A stretch of DNA of 64,000 nucleotides, taken from NCBI RefSeq assembly GCF_000377405.1, contig NZ_KB905025.1, forward strand, positions 26,339-90,338, read 5' to 3'. The position numbers and the translations under genes were made by a program. How positions within the stretch are numbered: the stretch's first letter is position 1; every line of letters starts with the position of its first letter. Of this stretch, positions 18,802-27,858 are shown piece after piece. Origin of the DNA: Thioalkalivibrio sp. ALE31. Its GTDB lineage: Bacteria; Pseudomonadota; Gammaproteobacteria; Ectothiorhodospirales; Ectothiorhodospiraceae. A model generated the notes under the pieces. The model worked only from the letters and a program-made list of their open reading frames with translations. It ran no database searches and had not been told where the DNA came from.

Positions 18802-20235
18802 TCACGACGCCAGGCGCGCCCGGGGATCCGCCACTGGTTTGCCCAGGCAGGTCTCCAGTTCGCGCGCCCGCCGCGCGTGCCGCCCCGACAGGGCGAAGCC
18901 GGCGAGCCGTCCGTCGGCGTGATATTCCAGGTGGCGCCCGTCCCCATCGGCGCTGATCTCCACCCATTCCCCGGTATCCACCGGCGGCGGGCAGACATTC
19001 AACGGCAGGCTCCCCGTCTTGACCTGTACGACACCGGCATCCGGTCGGTAGACCGTCGCCTCGCCCGACAGGGTCCGCGCCAGCGCCGCGGCCTGGCCGC
19101 GCAGGGTCTCCACGTACGGACGCAGCCGGCCCTCGAACTCGCAGCCATCGCCCAGGGCGAAGATCGCCGGATCGGTGGTGCGCAACAGCGCATCCACCTC
19201 GATCCCGCGATCGCAGGACAGGCCCACGCGCTCCGCCAGCTCGCGCTGGGGCTCCAGGCCCAGGGCGCTGATCACGACCTCGGCCTCGAGGGTCTCGCCG
19301 CCCGCCAGCACCAGGCGCTGCGTCGCCTCCGTTACCGGTTCAATGCGCTCGACGGTGGCCTCGGTGTGCCACTGCACGCCGTGGTTGCCCAGCGCCTGCC
19401 GCAGATCGGCTCCCAGCTCCGACGGCAACAGCCCGGCCAGGGGCCCCGGCGCGCACTCGATCAATTGCACGGGGTGGCCACCCGCCGCCAGGTCGTCGGC
19501 CAGTTCGCAGCCCACCAGCCCGGCCCCGATGATCGCCACCCGGGTATGGGCGGGCGCGCCGCCGCCGGCCTCCAGGGCCGCGCGCAGGACCCGATAATCC
19601 TCCAGCGTGTTCACGGCCAGGGGCGCCGCGGCGCCGCCCGGGAACGCAATCCGGCGCGGCCGGGCGCCGGTGGCCAGCACCAACTGGCCGTAAGGCACAC
19701 CTCCGCGCGCTGTGATAAGGCGCTGCTGCGCACGGTGAATATCCAGCACCCGCACGAAGGGCATCAGGTCGATCCCGAGCCGCGCCGCCCGCGCCGATCC
19801 GGTCTCTTCGACCAGGTCCTCGATCGCGGTGCCACGCGCGAAGGCGTTGGAGATCCGCGGCTTGGTGTAGTAATCGCCCGAGTCGGCCGTCAGCAGGCGG
19901 ATGGTCCGCCGCGGATCCCGCTCGCGCAGGGCCTCGGCCAGGGCCCAGCCGGCCATACCGCCACCGACGATCACCACCGCATCCGGGTCGGCCATACCGC
20001 TCCCGGCACTCCAGGCCATCGCGGCGGCGCCCGCGTCCGCCGTTTCGGCGCGCGGTTCCAGCGCGGTGAAGTCGGCCTTGGTCACGTTGCAGTCGGGGCA
20101 GTACCAGTCGTCGGGGATATCCTCGAAGCGGGTCCCCGGCGCCAGGCCGGAATCCGGATCGCCCTTGGCCTCGTCGTAGATATAGCCGCAGACCTTGCAG
20201 ATATAGCGCTTGAATGCGTCGGTTTCGGTACTCAT
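18802..20235 (-). CDS. Rubredoxin fused to a rubredoxin-type FAD/NAD(P)H reductase
   Basis: This 477-residue fusion has an N-terminal rubredoxin (residues about 8-58) with both metal knuckles, [12 protein letters not shown] and [15 protein letters not shown], so Fe(SCys)4 is expected. From about residue 80 a pyridine-nucleotide disulfide-reductase fold follows, with [17 protein letters not shown] for [21 protein letters not shown] for NAD(P)H and [11 protein letters not shown] near the end. It would pass electrons from NAD(P)H through FAD to its own rubredoxin. Partners could be an oxygenase or an oxygen- or superoxide-detoxifying enzyme. Its ATG overlaps the DUF302 gene stop (TGATG). Confidence 0.9.
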   Translation of the reverse strand: MSTETDAFKRYICKVCGYIYDEAKGDPDSGLAPGTRFEDIPDDWYCPDCNVTKADFTALEPRAETADAGAAAMAWSAGSGMADPDAVVIVGGGMAGWALAEALRERDPRRTIRLLTADSGDYYTKPRISNAFARGTAIEDLVEETGSARAARLGIDLMPFVRVLDIHRAQQRLITARGGVPYGQLVLATGARPRRIAFPGGAAAPLAVNTLEDYRVLRAALEAGGGAPAHTRVAIIGAGLVGCELADDLAAGGHPVQLIECAPGPLAGLLPSELGADLRQALGNHGVQWHTEATVERIEPVTEATQRLVLAGGETLEAEVVISALGLEPQRELAERVGLSCDRGIEVDALLRTTDPAIFALGDGCEFEGRLRPYVETLRGQAAALARTLSGEATVYRPDAGVVQVKTGSLPLNVCPPPVDTGEWVEISADGDGRHLEYHADGRLAGFALSGRHARRARELETCLGKPVADPRARLAS

Positions 20236-20615
20236 CACGCGGCCTCCACGGCGTCGAGAATGGCCTGCAGTTTCGGGTCCAGTTCGGATCCGATGGCCTC
20301 CAGGTCGGGGTTGGCCCACGGCGCGAACACCTCCCGCGCGGAACGCGTGCTGATACGCAGGATGTCGCCATCACCGGACACATGGATACGCAACGGGATG
20401 TCGATGCCCGCAGGCTTGCAGGCCTCCCAGACACGCACCGCGTAGCTCGGGTGAAAGACCTCGAGGATCTGATCCGTCGGCACCTCGACCCCGATCTTCG
20501 CGGCATTGGCCTGACCATTGATATGCGAGACCAGCTTCAGGCCCTGGGCATCGATCGCCGCCTTCAGGGTGTCGACGGCCGCCTCGGGATCCATTCGGGT
20601 AGTGATTTCCAGCAT
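20235..20615 (-). CDS. DUF302 protein
   Basis: This 126-residue cytoplasmic protein has the DUF302 pattern: an N-terminal [20 protein letters not shown] segment, then [25 protein letters not shown]. No signal peptide is evident. The role of DUF302 is unknown; it often sits beside redox and sulfur genes. It is followed with a one-base overlap by the rubredoxin reductase gene and preceded by the flavoprotein gene, giving a likely four-gene operon from 22392 to 18802. Confidence 0.8.
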   Translation of the reverse strand: MLEITTRMDPEAAVDTLKAAIDAQGLKLVSHINGQANAAKIGVEVPTDQILEVFHPSYAVRVWEACKPAGIDIPLRIHVSGDGDILRISTRSAREVFAPWANPDLEAIGSELDPKLQAILDAVEAA

Positions 20616-20669
20616 GGCGATTCCTTGATTCGGCCCGGGGCCCGGGGGCCCCGACCGTGGGTGGTGGTT

Positions 20670-21809
20670 TCAGTGCGCGTGGATGCGCGCAAGCTCCTTG
20701 CGCAGGTGCTTGATGGCCGGTGTCACGATGGCCACAAAGTACGACTCGCGCAGCTTGCGCTGGGCCGCCGCATCCGCCTTGTATCCGCGCGCCCCGCAGT
20801 GCAGCAGGGCCGACTGCGACGCGCGCAGGGACAGCTCGGACCCGGTCAGGCGCATCTGCAGCACGTCCGCGAAGAACCGCTCGGATTCGTCGAACGGCGT
20901 CTCGGCCAGCGCATAACAGGCCGCGCGCCCGTCCTCCAGGGCCTCTTCCAGTTCGCCGACCTGGTCGTCGAGATAGCCGTTTACGTGCGCCAGGGTCTCG
21001 TTGGCCTCGCGCATCGTGCGAAGGCAGCCGTCGATGAGCCCCAGCCCCATGCCCATCTGCAGCAGCACGAAGCCCGGACGGATCCGGCGGATGTACTCGG
21101 GGAGCGACTCGGCCAGCACGTGCGCATCGGGCACGAATACGCGGTCGAAGTGGCAACCGAAGGTGCGCGACCCCTCCAGGGCCGTGAACTCGGGGCAGGC
21201 CGTCAGGCTGAAACCGGGGTCGGCGCAGTTGATCAGTGCCATCACCGGGCGCGGGTTCGCGTCGGTGGTCCGGAAGATCGCGCCGAAGTAGTGATCCTCG
21301 CCCAGGTTGGACACCCAGGGCAGCGACCCGGAAACCACATAACCCCCATCCACGCGTTCGGCGGAGAGTTTCAGGTCCTCGATGTTGGCGAACCATTTCA
21401 TCGGGTTGGACAGCGCGGTGGCGCCCAGCGCCTCGGCATTGGCCAGCTTCGGCAGCGCCTCGCGCTTGAGTGTGTCCGAGCTGCTGTTCTCCACGTACCA
21501 GGCGCAGGCGTTCTGGCACCAGGCCACGAACCCGGTGGTCATGCACTCGGCCGAGATCACCTCGGTGGCGCGGATCGCGCTGGCAATGTCGGTGGTGCCA
21601 CTGGCGTTCTGGCTGGCCAGATGGCGATTGAAGGCGCCGAGGCGGCCAGCCTCGCGCAGAAAATCCTCGGGGTACAGGCCTTCGCGGTCGATACGGGCGG
21701 TCAGTGGCGCGAGGTCGCGTTCCACCAGCGCCTGCAGCGCGGCGTCGGCATCCGCCGGCCCTGCGGCCGGCGACACCCCCGTCACGTCTTGAGTGCGGGT
21801 TTCAAGCAT
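20670..21809 (-). CDS. Acyl-CoA-dehydrogenase-like flavoprotein
   Basis: This 379-residue protein has the acyl-CoA dehydrogenase fold. An N-terminal helical part precedes the middle beta domain with ALGATALSNPMKWFANIEDL and GGYVVSGSLPWVSNLGEDH, and the C-terminal helical domain contains LHCGARGYKADAAAQRKLRE. The usual end of beta-oxidation enzymes is absent, so a DszC-like flavin monooxygenase or another specialised dehydrogenase is possible. The downstream rubredoxin reductase could supply electrons. The true substrate is unknown. Confidence 0.75.
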   Translation of the reverse strand: MLETRTQDVTGVSPAAGPADADAALQALVERDLAPLTARIDREGLYPEDFLREAGRLGAFNRHLASQNASGTTDIASAIRATEVISAECMTTGFVAWCQNACAWYVENSSSDTLKREALPKLANAEALGATALSNPMKWFANIEDLKLSAERVDGGYVVSGSLPWVSNLGEDHYFGAIFRTTDANPRPVMALINCADPGFSLTACPEFTALEGSRTFGCHFDRVFVPDAHVLAESLPEYIRRIRPGFVLLQMGMGLGLIDGCLRTMREANETLAHVNGYLDDQVGELEEALEDGRAACYALAETPFDESERFFADVLQMRLTGSELSLRASQSALLHCGARGYKADAAAQRKLRESYFVAIVTPAIKHLRKELARIHAH

Positions 21810-21843
21810 TGGGTTTTACTCCCGTAAAGATCCAGTAACCGGT

Positions 21844-22392
21844 TCAGGCCAGCTCGACGCTGACGTTGACCGGGTTGCGCATGGTGTTGGCGACCGGCGA
21901 CCAGAAATCGGCATGCGCCACCAGGTCCTGGAGCTGCTCCTCGCTGGCATCGCCTTCCAGGTGCGCCTTCACGCGGATGTCGGAGAAACCGAGGTGCTTG
22001 TTGACGTCGGTGTCGCCCACGCCCCATACGGCGGTCACGTTGATATCCCCTTCCAGGGTGAGTTCGAGCTTGGTCAGCGTGATGCCGCGGTCGATCGCGT
22101 TGGCGTGCATGCCCACCGACAGGCAGGCGCCCAGGCTGGCGAGAACGGCCTCGGAGGGATTCGGCGCGGTGTCGTCACCGAGCAGGTGCGGCGGCTCGTC
22201 GATTACGTGGGCATCCAGATCGCGCACGTAGGTCAGGTTGCGGAACTTGCCCTCGCAGACCGTGGTGGCCTTCAGGGTCACGATGCTTTCGGGGTTGGCC
22301 TTGCCCTTGGCGGCCAGGCCGTTCAGGCCGTCCTGGTCGATCGGCTCCAGGCCGTTGACGGTCAGGGAGGTGGTGGCTTCGGCTACGGACAT
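21844..22392 (-). CDS. OsmC-family protein
   Basis: This 182-residue protein has the OsmC fold: NPSEAVLASLGACLSVGMHANAIDRG holds the conserved reactive Cys in the LGACLSVG helix, and a C-terminal LVAHADFWSPVANTMRNPV follows. OsmC/Ohr proteins reduce organic peroxides or act in related thiol chemistry; only one of the two classical Cys is clear. ATG at 22392 follows GAGGAG. It heads the minus-strand operon and faces the divergent ABC transporter operon across a 414-bp gap. Confidence 0.85.
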   Translation of the reverse strand: MSVAEATTSLTVNGLEPIDQDGLNGLAAKGKANPESIVTLKATTVCEGKFRNLTYVRDLDAHVIDEPPHLLGDDTAPNPSEAVLASLGACLSVGMHANAIDRGITLTKLELTLEGDINVTAVWGVGDTDVNKHLGFSDIRVKAHLEGDASEEQLQDLVAHADFWSPVANTMRNPVNVSVELA

Positions 22393-22544
22393 GGTGATAC
22401 TCCTCGCAGTTGGGATTCGTGGTTCCCCGGCGTTCGACCGGGTCACCCATCCCGGTGCAGAAGCCGTGCCAACATCGCGCACACCGCACCACAATGCCGT
22501 TTTCGGGACGTCGCTCCGGAATCGCCCCGTCACCCGACGACCAT

Positions 22545-22592
22545 TTCGTCCACTTTGTCCACCCGGAATCGGCCGCTTTGTCCGGATTGTCC
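22545..22592 (+). promoter_or_regulatory. Putative enhancer sites for the sigma-54 promoter
   Basis: Four near-identical heptamers occur: TTCGTCC (22545), TTTGTCC (22554), TTTGTCC (22577) and ATTGTCC (22586). They form two pairs, each with 9-bp spacing, and the pairs are 32 bp apart, about three helical turns. They lie 126-173 bp upstream of the sigma-54 promoter at 22718, the usual enhancer range. A related palindrome (GGACGATTCGTCC) lies upstream of the second sigma-54 promoter. Binding by the activator encoded at 26029 is inferred. The rest of the 414-bp gap shows no other feature. Confidence 0.55.
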
Positions 22593-22717
22593 ATTGCGCA
22601 TGCCCCGCGCCGGATCGCCCCGGCTTGCCGGCGCACCCACCCTGCCTCCCGGTATTTCGCGTCAGCACGCCGTTTCGAACCCGCCAACGATGAAAATCCC
22701 GGGGATCAGGACGGGTT

Positions 22718-22733
22718 TGGCACGTCCCTTGTA
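22718..22733 (+). promoter_or_regulatory. Sigma-54 promoter of the first ABC transporter operon
   Basis: TGGCACGTCCCTTGTA matches the sigma-54 consensus TGGCACGNNNNTTGCA with one mismatch (the -12 GC is GT) and exact -24/-12 spacing. The first gene begins 74 bp downstream. Confidence 0.75.
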
Positions 22734-22806
22734 AGGAACCTTCTGAACGCGCCGCCGAAGCGATCCGCCCGGCGGCTCATGAACGAAGGATCAAGAGGGA
22801 CACGCC

Positions 22807-23667
22807 ATGGGCGCCGCCATCTCCATCGACTACATCACCCATCACTATCCCGGGCAGGAAGCCCCCACGCTGAAGGACATCCAGGTCAACATCGCGCCGG
22901 GCGAGACCGTGGCCCTGATCGGCCAGAGTGGCTGCGGCAAGTCCACCCTGCTGCACATGCTCGCGGGGTTGCTGATGCCCAGCGATGGCTGCGTGCGCAT
23001 CAACGGCCACCAGGTGATCAAGCCGAGTCCGCGCTGGAACATGATGTTTCAGAAGCCCTCGCTCTACCCCTGGATGACCGTGCGCAAGAACGCCTCGCTG
23101 GGCCTGATCTTCCAGGGCCGCAAGCGCGACATGCGCGAGCGCATCGACCAACTGCTGGAGACCGTCGGCCTGACCGACAAGGCCGAGGTCAACGTGCAGT
23201 CGCTCTCCGGCGGCCAGCAACAGCGTGTCGCCCTGGCGCGCAGCCTGGCCACCGACCCCGAGCTGCTGCTGCTCGATGAACCGTTCTCGGCTCTGGATGC
23301 CTTCACCCGGGTCGCCCTGCAGGACGAGGTCACCCGCCTGGCCCGCGAGCGCGGCATCTCCGTGGTGTTCGTCACCCACGACATCGAGGAGGCCGTGGCC
23401 ATGGCCGACCGCGTGCTGGTCATGGGCTCCAACCCCGGCACGATCACCGCCGAGCTGAGCATCGAAATCGACCACCCCCGCGACCGCAACAGCCAGGCCT
23501 TCGTCGACCGCAAGGCCGAACTGATGGGCTACTTCGGGGCCACCCGTAGCCCGGCCGCCGCCCCGGAAGCCGCCGGGTCCGAGACCGCTTCGCCTGAAAC
23601 GGAAGACGAAGGCCAGGCGACCGAACCGACCACATCCGAATCCCGGGCACGCGTACGCGCTGCCTGA
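22807..23667 (+). CDS. NrtD/TauB-type ABC transporter ATPase (set 1)
   Basis: This 286-residue ATPase belongs to a nitrate/sulfonate/bicarbonate-type importer. The Walker A GQSGCGKST is at residues 39-47, the signature LSGGQQQR at 133-140 and Walker B LLLLDEP at 153-159, followed by VFVTHDIEEA. A C-terminal acidic, Ala/Glu-rich tail of about 45 residues is unusual. It is the first gene after the sigma-54 promoter and is followed by a binding protein and a permease. Substrate: an anion, probably cyanate or a related nitrogen compound because cyanase ends the cluster; this is inference. Confidence 0.9.
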   Translation: MGAAISIDYITHHYPGQEAPTLKDIQVNIAPGETVALIGQSGCGKSTLLHMLAGLLMPSDGCVRINGHQVIKPSPRWNMMFQKPSLYPWMTVRKNASLGLIFQGRKRDMRERIDQLLETVGLTDKAEVNVQSLSGGQQQRVALARSLATDPELLLLDEPFSALDAFTRVALQDEVTRLARERGISVVFVTHDIEEAVAMADRVLVMGSNPGTITAELSIEIDHPRDRNSQAFVDRKAELMGYFGATRSPAAAPEAAGSETASPETEDEGQATEPTTSESRARVRAA

Positions 23668-23710
23668 TCCACCGCCGCCACTGCCCGACCCTGACCGAGG
23701 AACCACCACC

Positions 23711-24994
23711 ATGTGCAACTGCGACAATCACCATGACATCGACCGCGAGCTGGACAGCCTGCTGGACCGCAGCTTCTCCCGCCGCAACTTCCTGCGCACC
23801 GCCGCCGTCGGCGGCCTGGCCGGAACCGGGCTGGCCCTGCCCGGATCGCTGTTCGGCGCCGAGCCCGGCAGCCTCGGCGAGCCCGAGGCTGCCACCCGCG
23901 TCTTCGACGGAGTCGTACGCATCGGCTACATCCCGATCACCGACGCCGCCGCACTGCTGGTCGCCCACTCCGAGGGCTATTTCGAGGACGAAGGCCTGGA
24001 GGTCGCCGACCCGACCCTGATCCGCGGCTGGTCGCCGCTGATCGAGTCCTTCGCCGCCAACCGTTTCAACCTGGTGCATCTGCTCAAGCCGATCCCGCTG
24101 TGGATGCGCTACCAGAACGACTTTCCGGTCAAGATCATGTCCTGGGCCCACACCAACGGCTCCGCCGTGGTCACCGGGCGCCACGTGGACGTGCAGTCGT
24201 TCTCCGACCTGGGCGGCAAGAGCGTGGCCGTCCCCTACTGGTATTCGATGCACAACGTGGTCATGCAGATGGCCCTGCGCGACGCCGGCCTGACTCCGGT
24301 AATCCGCGACCAGGGTTCGGCCCTGGAGGCGCACGAGGTCAACCTGATGATCATGCCGCCGCCGGACATGCCACCGGCGCTGGCCGCGCGTTCCATCGAC
24401 GCCTACATCGTCGCCGAGCCGTTCAACGCCGCCGGCGAATTGCTGGCCCGCGGCAACGTGCTGCGCTTTACCGGCGACATCTGGAAGAACCATCCCTGCT
24501 GCGTGGTCTGCATGAACGAGCGCCTGACCGACCGCGAGCCGGAGTGGACGCAGAAGGTGATGAACGCCGTGGTCCGCGCCCAGGGCACCATCCAGGAGGA
24601 CAAGAAGAGCATCGCCACGATGCTCTCGCGTGACGGCAAGGGCTACCTGCCAATGCCCGCCAACGTGGTGGAACGCGCGATGACGAACTACCACGACGAC
24701 AGCACCTACGCCGACAGCGGCGCGATCCGTCACCCCGAATGGGAGAACGGCCGCATCGACTTCTCGCCCTGGCCGTATCCGTCCGCGACGAAAATGCTGG
24801 TGGGCGCGATGAACGAGACCCTGGTCGGTGGCGACACCACCTTCCTTGAAGGCCTGGACCCGGACTTCGTGAAGGATGACCTGGTGAACTACGACTTCGT
24901 GCGCAAGGCGATGGAGACCCACACCGCGTGGCAGGGTGCCCCGGGTGTGGACATGGATTCGCCGTTCGCCCGCGAGGAGGTGGTGGTCCTATGA
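23711..24994 (+). CDS. NrtA/CmpA-like substrate-binding protein with Tat signal (set 1)
   Basis: This 427-residue periplasmic binding protein starts with a short Cys/His head (MCNCDNHHDIDRELD). A twin-arginine signal SRRNFLR follows at residues 23-29, with a hydrophobic segment ending near LFGA. The body has VRIGYIPITDAAALLVAHSEGYFEDEGL, characteristic of NrtA/CmpA/SsuA proteins, and GRIDFSPWPYPSATKM later on. DIWKNHPCCVVCMN contains a Cys pair shared with the second binding protein at 27859. Tat export implies folding, perhaps with a metal, before transport. Its end overlaps the permease start (ATGA). Confidence 0.9.
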   Translation: MCNCDNHHDIDRELDSLLDRSFSRRNFLRTAAVGGLAGTGLALPGSLFGAEPGSLGEPEAATRVFDGVVRIGYIPITDAAALLVAHSEGYFEDEGLEVADPTLIRGWSPLIESFAANRFNLVHLLKPIPLWMRYQNDFPVKIMSWAHTNGSAVVTGRHVDVQSFSDLGGKSVAVPYWYSMHNVVMQMALRDAGLTPVIRDQGSALEAHEVNLMIMPPPDMPPALAARSIDAYIVAEPFNAAGELLARGNVLRFTGDIWKNHPCCVVCMNERLTDREPEWTQKVMNAVVRAQGTIQEDKKSIATMLSRDGKGYLPMPANVVERAMTNYHDDSTYADSGAIRHPEWENGRIDFSPWPYPSATKMLVGAMNETLVGGDTTFLEGLDPDFVKDDLVNYDFVRKAMETHTAWQGAPGVDMDSPFAREEVVVL

Positions 24995-25830
24995 ACCGCG
25001 AAGCCACGCTCTCCGTCGACCCCACAACCGTGGAGCGGCTGATGCCGCTTCTGCGGTTCGCCGACCGCGCCCGCCGGGCACTGCAATACCCGGCACTGGG
25101 GATCGCCGGCCTGTTCGCCCTGTGGTACTGGGGCGGCTGGGCCATCGCCAACAACGAGGACACGATGGCCTTTGCCAGCTTCGCCCCCGGGCCGACGCTG
25201 GCGGCGTTCTGGGACCTTGTCGTCTCCGGCAACGTCTGGAAGCCGATCGAGTCCAGCCTGTACCGCGTGGGCTGGGGTCTGGCCTATGCGATCGCCATTG
25301 GCGTCCCGCTGGGGGTAATGATCGGCTACTTCCTGACCCTGAAGCAGGTCACCCATGTGCCGTTCCAGTTCCTGCGCATGATCTCGCCGCTGGCCTGGAT
25401 GCCGATCGCGGTGCTGGCCTTCGCCACCTGGGACGCGGCCATCATCTTCCTGATCGCCATTGCCGCCGTCTGGCCCATCACCTATGCCACCGCGCACGGG
25501 GTACAGCGCATCGACCCGATGTGGCTGAAGGTGGGCAACAACCTGGGGGCCAACCCGTACCACACCCTGCGCTACATCGTGATGCCCGCGATCGCGCAGG
25601 ATGTGTTTGCCGGGATCCGCCTGGCCGTGGGGGTCGCCTGGATCGTGCTGGTCCCGGCGGAATACCTCGGCGTCACCTCGGGGCTGGGCTACGCGATCAA
25701 CGATGCCCGCGATACCCTGGAGTACGACAAACTGGCCGCCTTCGTGCTGGTGATCGGCATCATCGGCTACATGCTGGACGCCATCTGCGTGCGCCTGATC
25801 AAGCGCAGCAGCTACCACGCCGAGGGATAA
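24991..25830 (+). CDS. NrtB/SsuC-type ABC transporter permease (set 1)
   Basis: This 279-residue inner-membrane permease has about six helices. The EAA-like cytoplasmic loop that contacts the ATPase is visible as VGNNLGANPYHTLRYIVMPA. ISPLAWMPIAVLAFA is typical of NrtB/TauC permeases. The ATG at 24991 overlaps the binding-protein stop by four bases. With the two preceding genes it makes a complete importer. Confidence 0.92.
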   Translation: MNREATLSVDPTTVERLMPLLRFADRARRALQYPALGIAGLFALWYWGGWAIANNEDTMAFASFAPGPTLAAFWDLVVSGNVWKPIESSLYRVGWGLAYAIAIGVPLGVMIGYFLTLKQVTHVPFQFLRMISPLAWMPIAVLAFATWDAAIIFLIAIAAVWPITYATAHGVQRIDPMWLKVGNNLGANPYHTLRYIVMPAIAQDVFAGIRLAVGVAWIVLVPAEYLGVTSGLGYAINDARDTLEYDKLAAFVLVIGIIGYMLDAICVRLIKRSSYHAEG

Positions 25831-26001
25831 TCCCCACAAGCGGGACCCCATGGGCCCGGCCACCCCGGCCGGGCTCTTTCCCCCATCGGGCAACGCGCAT
25901 GCAAGCCAACGGTGCGCCGCCCCGCCCCGTCACGAGGCACCAGCACCAAAACGGACCGCGCCGCTACTGCGCCAGACCTGTACAAGCCGCCTTGGGCGCA
26001 C

Positions 26002-26017
26002 TGGCAGGGTTTCTGCA
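26002..26017 (+). promoter_or_regulatory. Candidate sigma-54 promoter before the activator gene
   Basis: TGGCAGGGTTTCTGCA has the -24 GG and -12 GC at exact spacing, with two mismatches to the consensus. It lies only 12 bp before the ATG at 26029, which would make the transcript nearly leaderless or shift the real start downstream. It may be a chance match or an autoregulatory site. Confidence 0.35.
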
Positions 26018-26028
26018 TATCCCCACCC

Positions 26029-27672
26029 ATGGCCTCGCAACACGCATCCGATTCGACCCCGCCCGACCTCGCCACGCGGGAGCAGGAGATCACCCTGCTG
26101 CTGGAGGTCGCCAAACTCATGGGCCGCTCCGGCGACCCGGACGCCGCGATCTACCGCATCCTCGGGATGATGTCGCAGCTGCTGGGCCTCAACCGCGGCC
26201 GCGTCCTGCTGCCGGACCCGAACAGCGGACAGCTACGCATCCGCCACGCCTACGGCCTGACCGACGCCGAGCGCGACCGCGGCAGCTACAGCCTGGGCGA
26301 AGGCGTCACCGGGCGCGTGATGAAGACCGGCCAGATCGCCCTGATCCAGGACATCGACAACGAGCCCGAATATCTCGCGCGCGCCATCGACCGCTCCACC
26401 CTGCCGCAGGAGACCGTCGCCTATATCGCCGTCCCCATCGTGCAGGACGAACACGCCATCGGCGTCCTCGGAGTGCATCGCCTGCGCCGCCGCTCGCGCC
26501 AGTTCCAGGACGACCTGAACCTGTTGCGGGTGGTCGCCAGCATGATCGGCCAGGTCTTGCGCATTCACCAGCTGATCGCCGAACGCACCGCCGAACTGGT
26601 CTCGGAGAATCGCTATCTGAAGAGCGCCCTGGACACCCAGGGCGGGCAATACGGCATCCTCGGCGAGAGCCCGGCCCTGCGCCATGTCCTGAAGCAGGTC
26701 CACCGCATCGCGGACACCCAGGCCACCGTCCTCGTCACCGGGGCCTCCGGCACCGGGAAGGAAAAGATCGCGCGCATGATCCACCGGATCAGCCAGCGCA
26801 GCGCCAAGCCGTTCATCTCCATCAACTGCGCCGCGATCCCGGCCGACCTGCTGGAGTCCGAACTGTTCGGCCACGAAAAGGGCGCCTTCACCGGTGCCTC
26901 CAGCGCCAAAACCGGCAAGATCGCCCTGGCCGACGGCGGCACGCTGTTCCTGGACGAGATCGGCGACATGCCGGAGGCATTGCAATCGAAGATCCTGCGC
27001 GTGCTGCAGGAGCGCGTGGTCCAGCCGATCGGCGGTTCGCGCGATATCCCGGTGGACGTGCGCATCATCGCCGCGACCCACCAGAACCTGCAGGCCGCGG
27101 TGAATGCCGGGGAGTTCCGGCTCGACCTGTTCTACCGCCTGAACGTCATCCCGCTGCACATGCCGGCGTTGCGCGACCGCGCCAGCGACATCCGCCTGCT
27201 CACCCGTCATTTCCTCGACCGCTACACCCACCTGCACGGCTGGAACGTGGTCGTGGATGACGGCGTCCTGGAGCGCCTGGAGGCCTTCGACTGGCCGGGC
27301 AATATCCGGCAACTGGAAAACGTACTCGAGCGGGCCGTGCTGCTGTCCACCGACGGCCGCATCGGCACACCGCTGATTGACGAGATCCTCCACGAGGAGT
27401 CCCGCATCAGTCCGTTCGAGCGTGAGCCCCTGGGCTCGCACACCGAGCCCTCGTCGGCAGCGCCCCGCGAAGCCGCGCCGGCGCCCCCTTACGGCGCAGA
27501 CTGCACCAGCGCGGTGCGCCCCTACCAGCGTGTGCACGCCTCCGAGGCAGAGCGCCTGGCGCGGGCGATCGAGCGGGCGCGCGGGAACAAGACCCGCGCC
27601 GCCCTGGAACTCGGGCTGACCCCGCGCCAGCTGCGCTACCGCTTGAAAAAGCTCGGCATCGAAACGACTTAG
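26029..27672 (+). CDS. Sigma-54-dependent activator, NifA-like (GAF-AAA-Fis)
   Basis: This is a 547-residue enhancer-binding protein. A GAF sensor domain (about residues 16-176) precedes the AAA+ domain with Walker A GASGTGKE (238-245), the sigma-54 contact loop GAFTGA (285-290), GGTLFLDEIGDMP, FRLDLFYRLNVIPL and DWPGNIRQLENV. A Fis-type helix-turn-helix ends the protein (NKTRAALELGLTPRQLRYRL). The domain order matches NifA/NorR-like regulators. It sits between two importers, both with sigma-54 promoter matches, so it is the likely activator of each. The start at 26029 has no clear ribosome-binding site; a start at 25912 is possible. The signal sensed by the GAF domain is unknown. Confidence 0.9.
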   Translation: MASQHASDSTPPDLATREQEITLLLEVAKLMGRSGDPDAAIYRILGMMSQLLGLNRGRVLLPDPNSGQLRIRHAYGLTDAERDRGSYSLGEGVTGRVMKTGQIALIQDIDNEPEYLARAIDRSTLPQETVAYIAVPIVQDEHAIGVLGVHRLRRRSRQFQDDLNLLRVVASMIGQVLRIHQLIAERTAELVSENRYLKSALDTQGGQYGILGESPALRHVLKQVHRIADTQATVLVTGASGTGKEKIARMIHRISQRSAKPFISINCAAIPADLLESELFGHEKGAFTGASSAKTGKIALADGGTLFLDEIGDMPEALQSKILRVLQERVVQPIGGSRDIPVDVRIIAATHQNLQAAVNAGEFRLDLFYRLNVIPLHMPALRDRASDIRLLTRHFLDRYTHLHGWNVVVDDGVLERLEAFDWPGNIRQLENVLERAVLLSTDGRIGTPLIDEILHEESRISPFEREPLGSHTEPSSAAPREAAPAPPYGADCTSAVRPYQRVHASEAERLARAIERARGNKTRAALELGLTPRQLRYRLKKLGIETT

Positions 27673-27691
27673 CGCCGCCCCCGGCGCCAAT

Positions 27692-27704
27692 GGACGATTC
27701 GTCC
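27692..27704. promoter_or_regulatory. Palindrome upstream of the second sigma-54 promoter
   Basis: GGACGATTCGTCC is a 13-bp palindrome with a one-base centre, located 77 bp upstream of the -24 element at 27781. Its half-site TTCGTCC also occurs in the heptamer array at 22545, so both may bind the same activator. Confidence 0.5.
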
Positions 27705-27780
27705 GCATTGCCCGAAATGACGTCAAAGTGTCGGCCGGTCGCGCCCCTGCGGGGGCCCCGCGGCAACCGTTTCCAGCCGT

Positions 27781-27796
27781 TGGCATGGCACCTGCA
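27781..27796 (+). promoter_or_regulatory. Sigma-54 promoter of the second transporter-cyanase operon
   Basis: TGGCATGGCACCTGCA matches TGGCACGNNNNTTGCA with two mismatches and keeps GG at -24 and GC at -12 with the right spacing. The first gene starts 63 bp downstream behind GAGGAGAG. Confidence 0.7.
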
Positions 27797-27858
27797 AAGA
27801 CTCTCGACATGCGCGGCAAAGATGCCCGCATCGATTCGAGCCACGAGGAGAGCCGACC

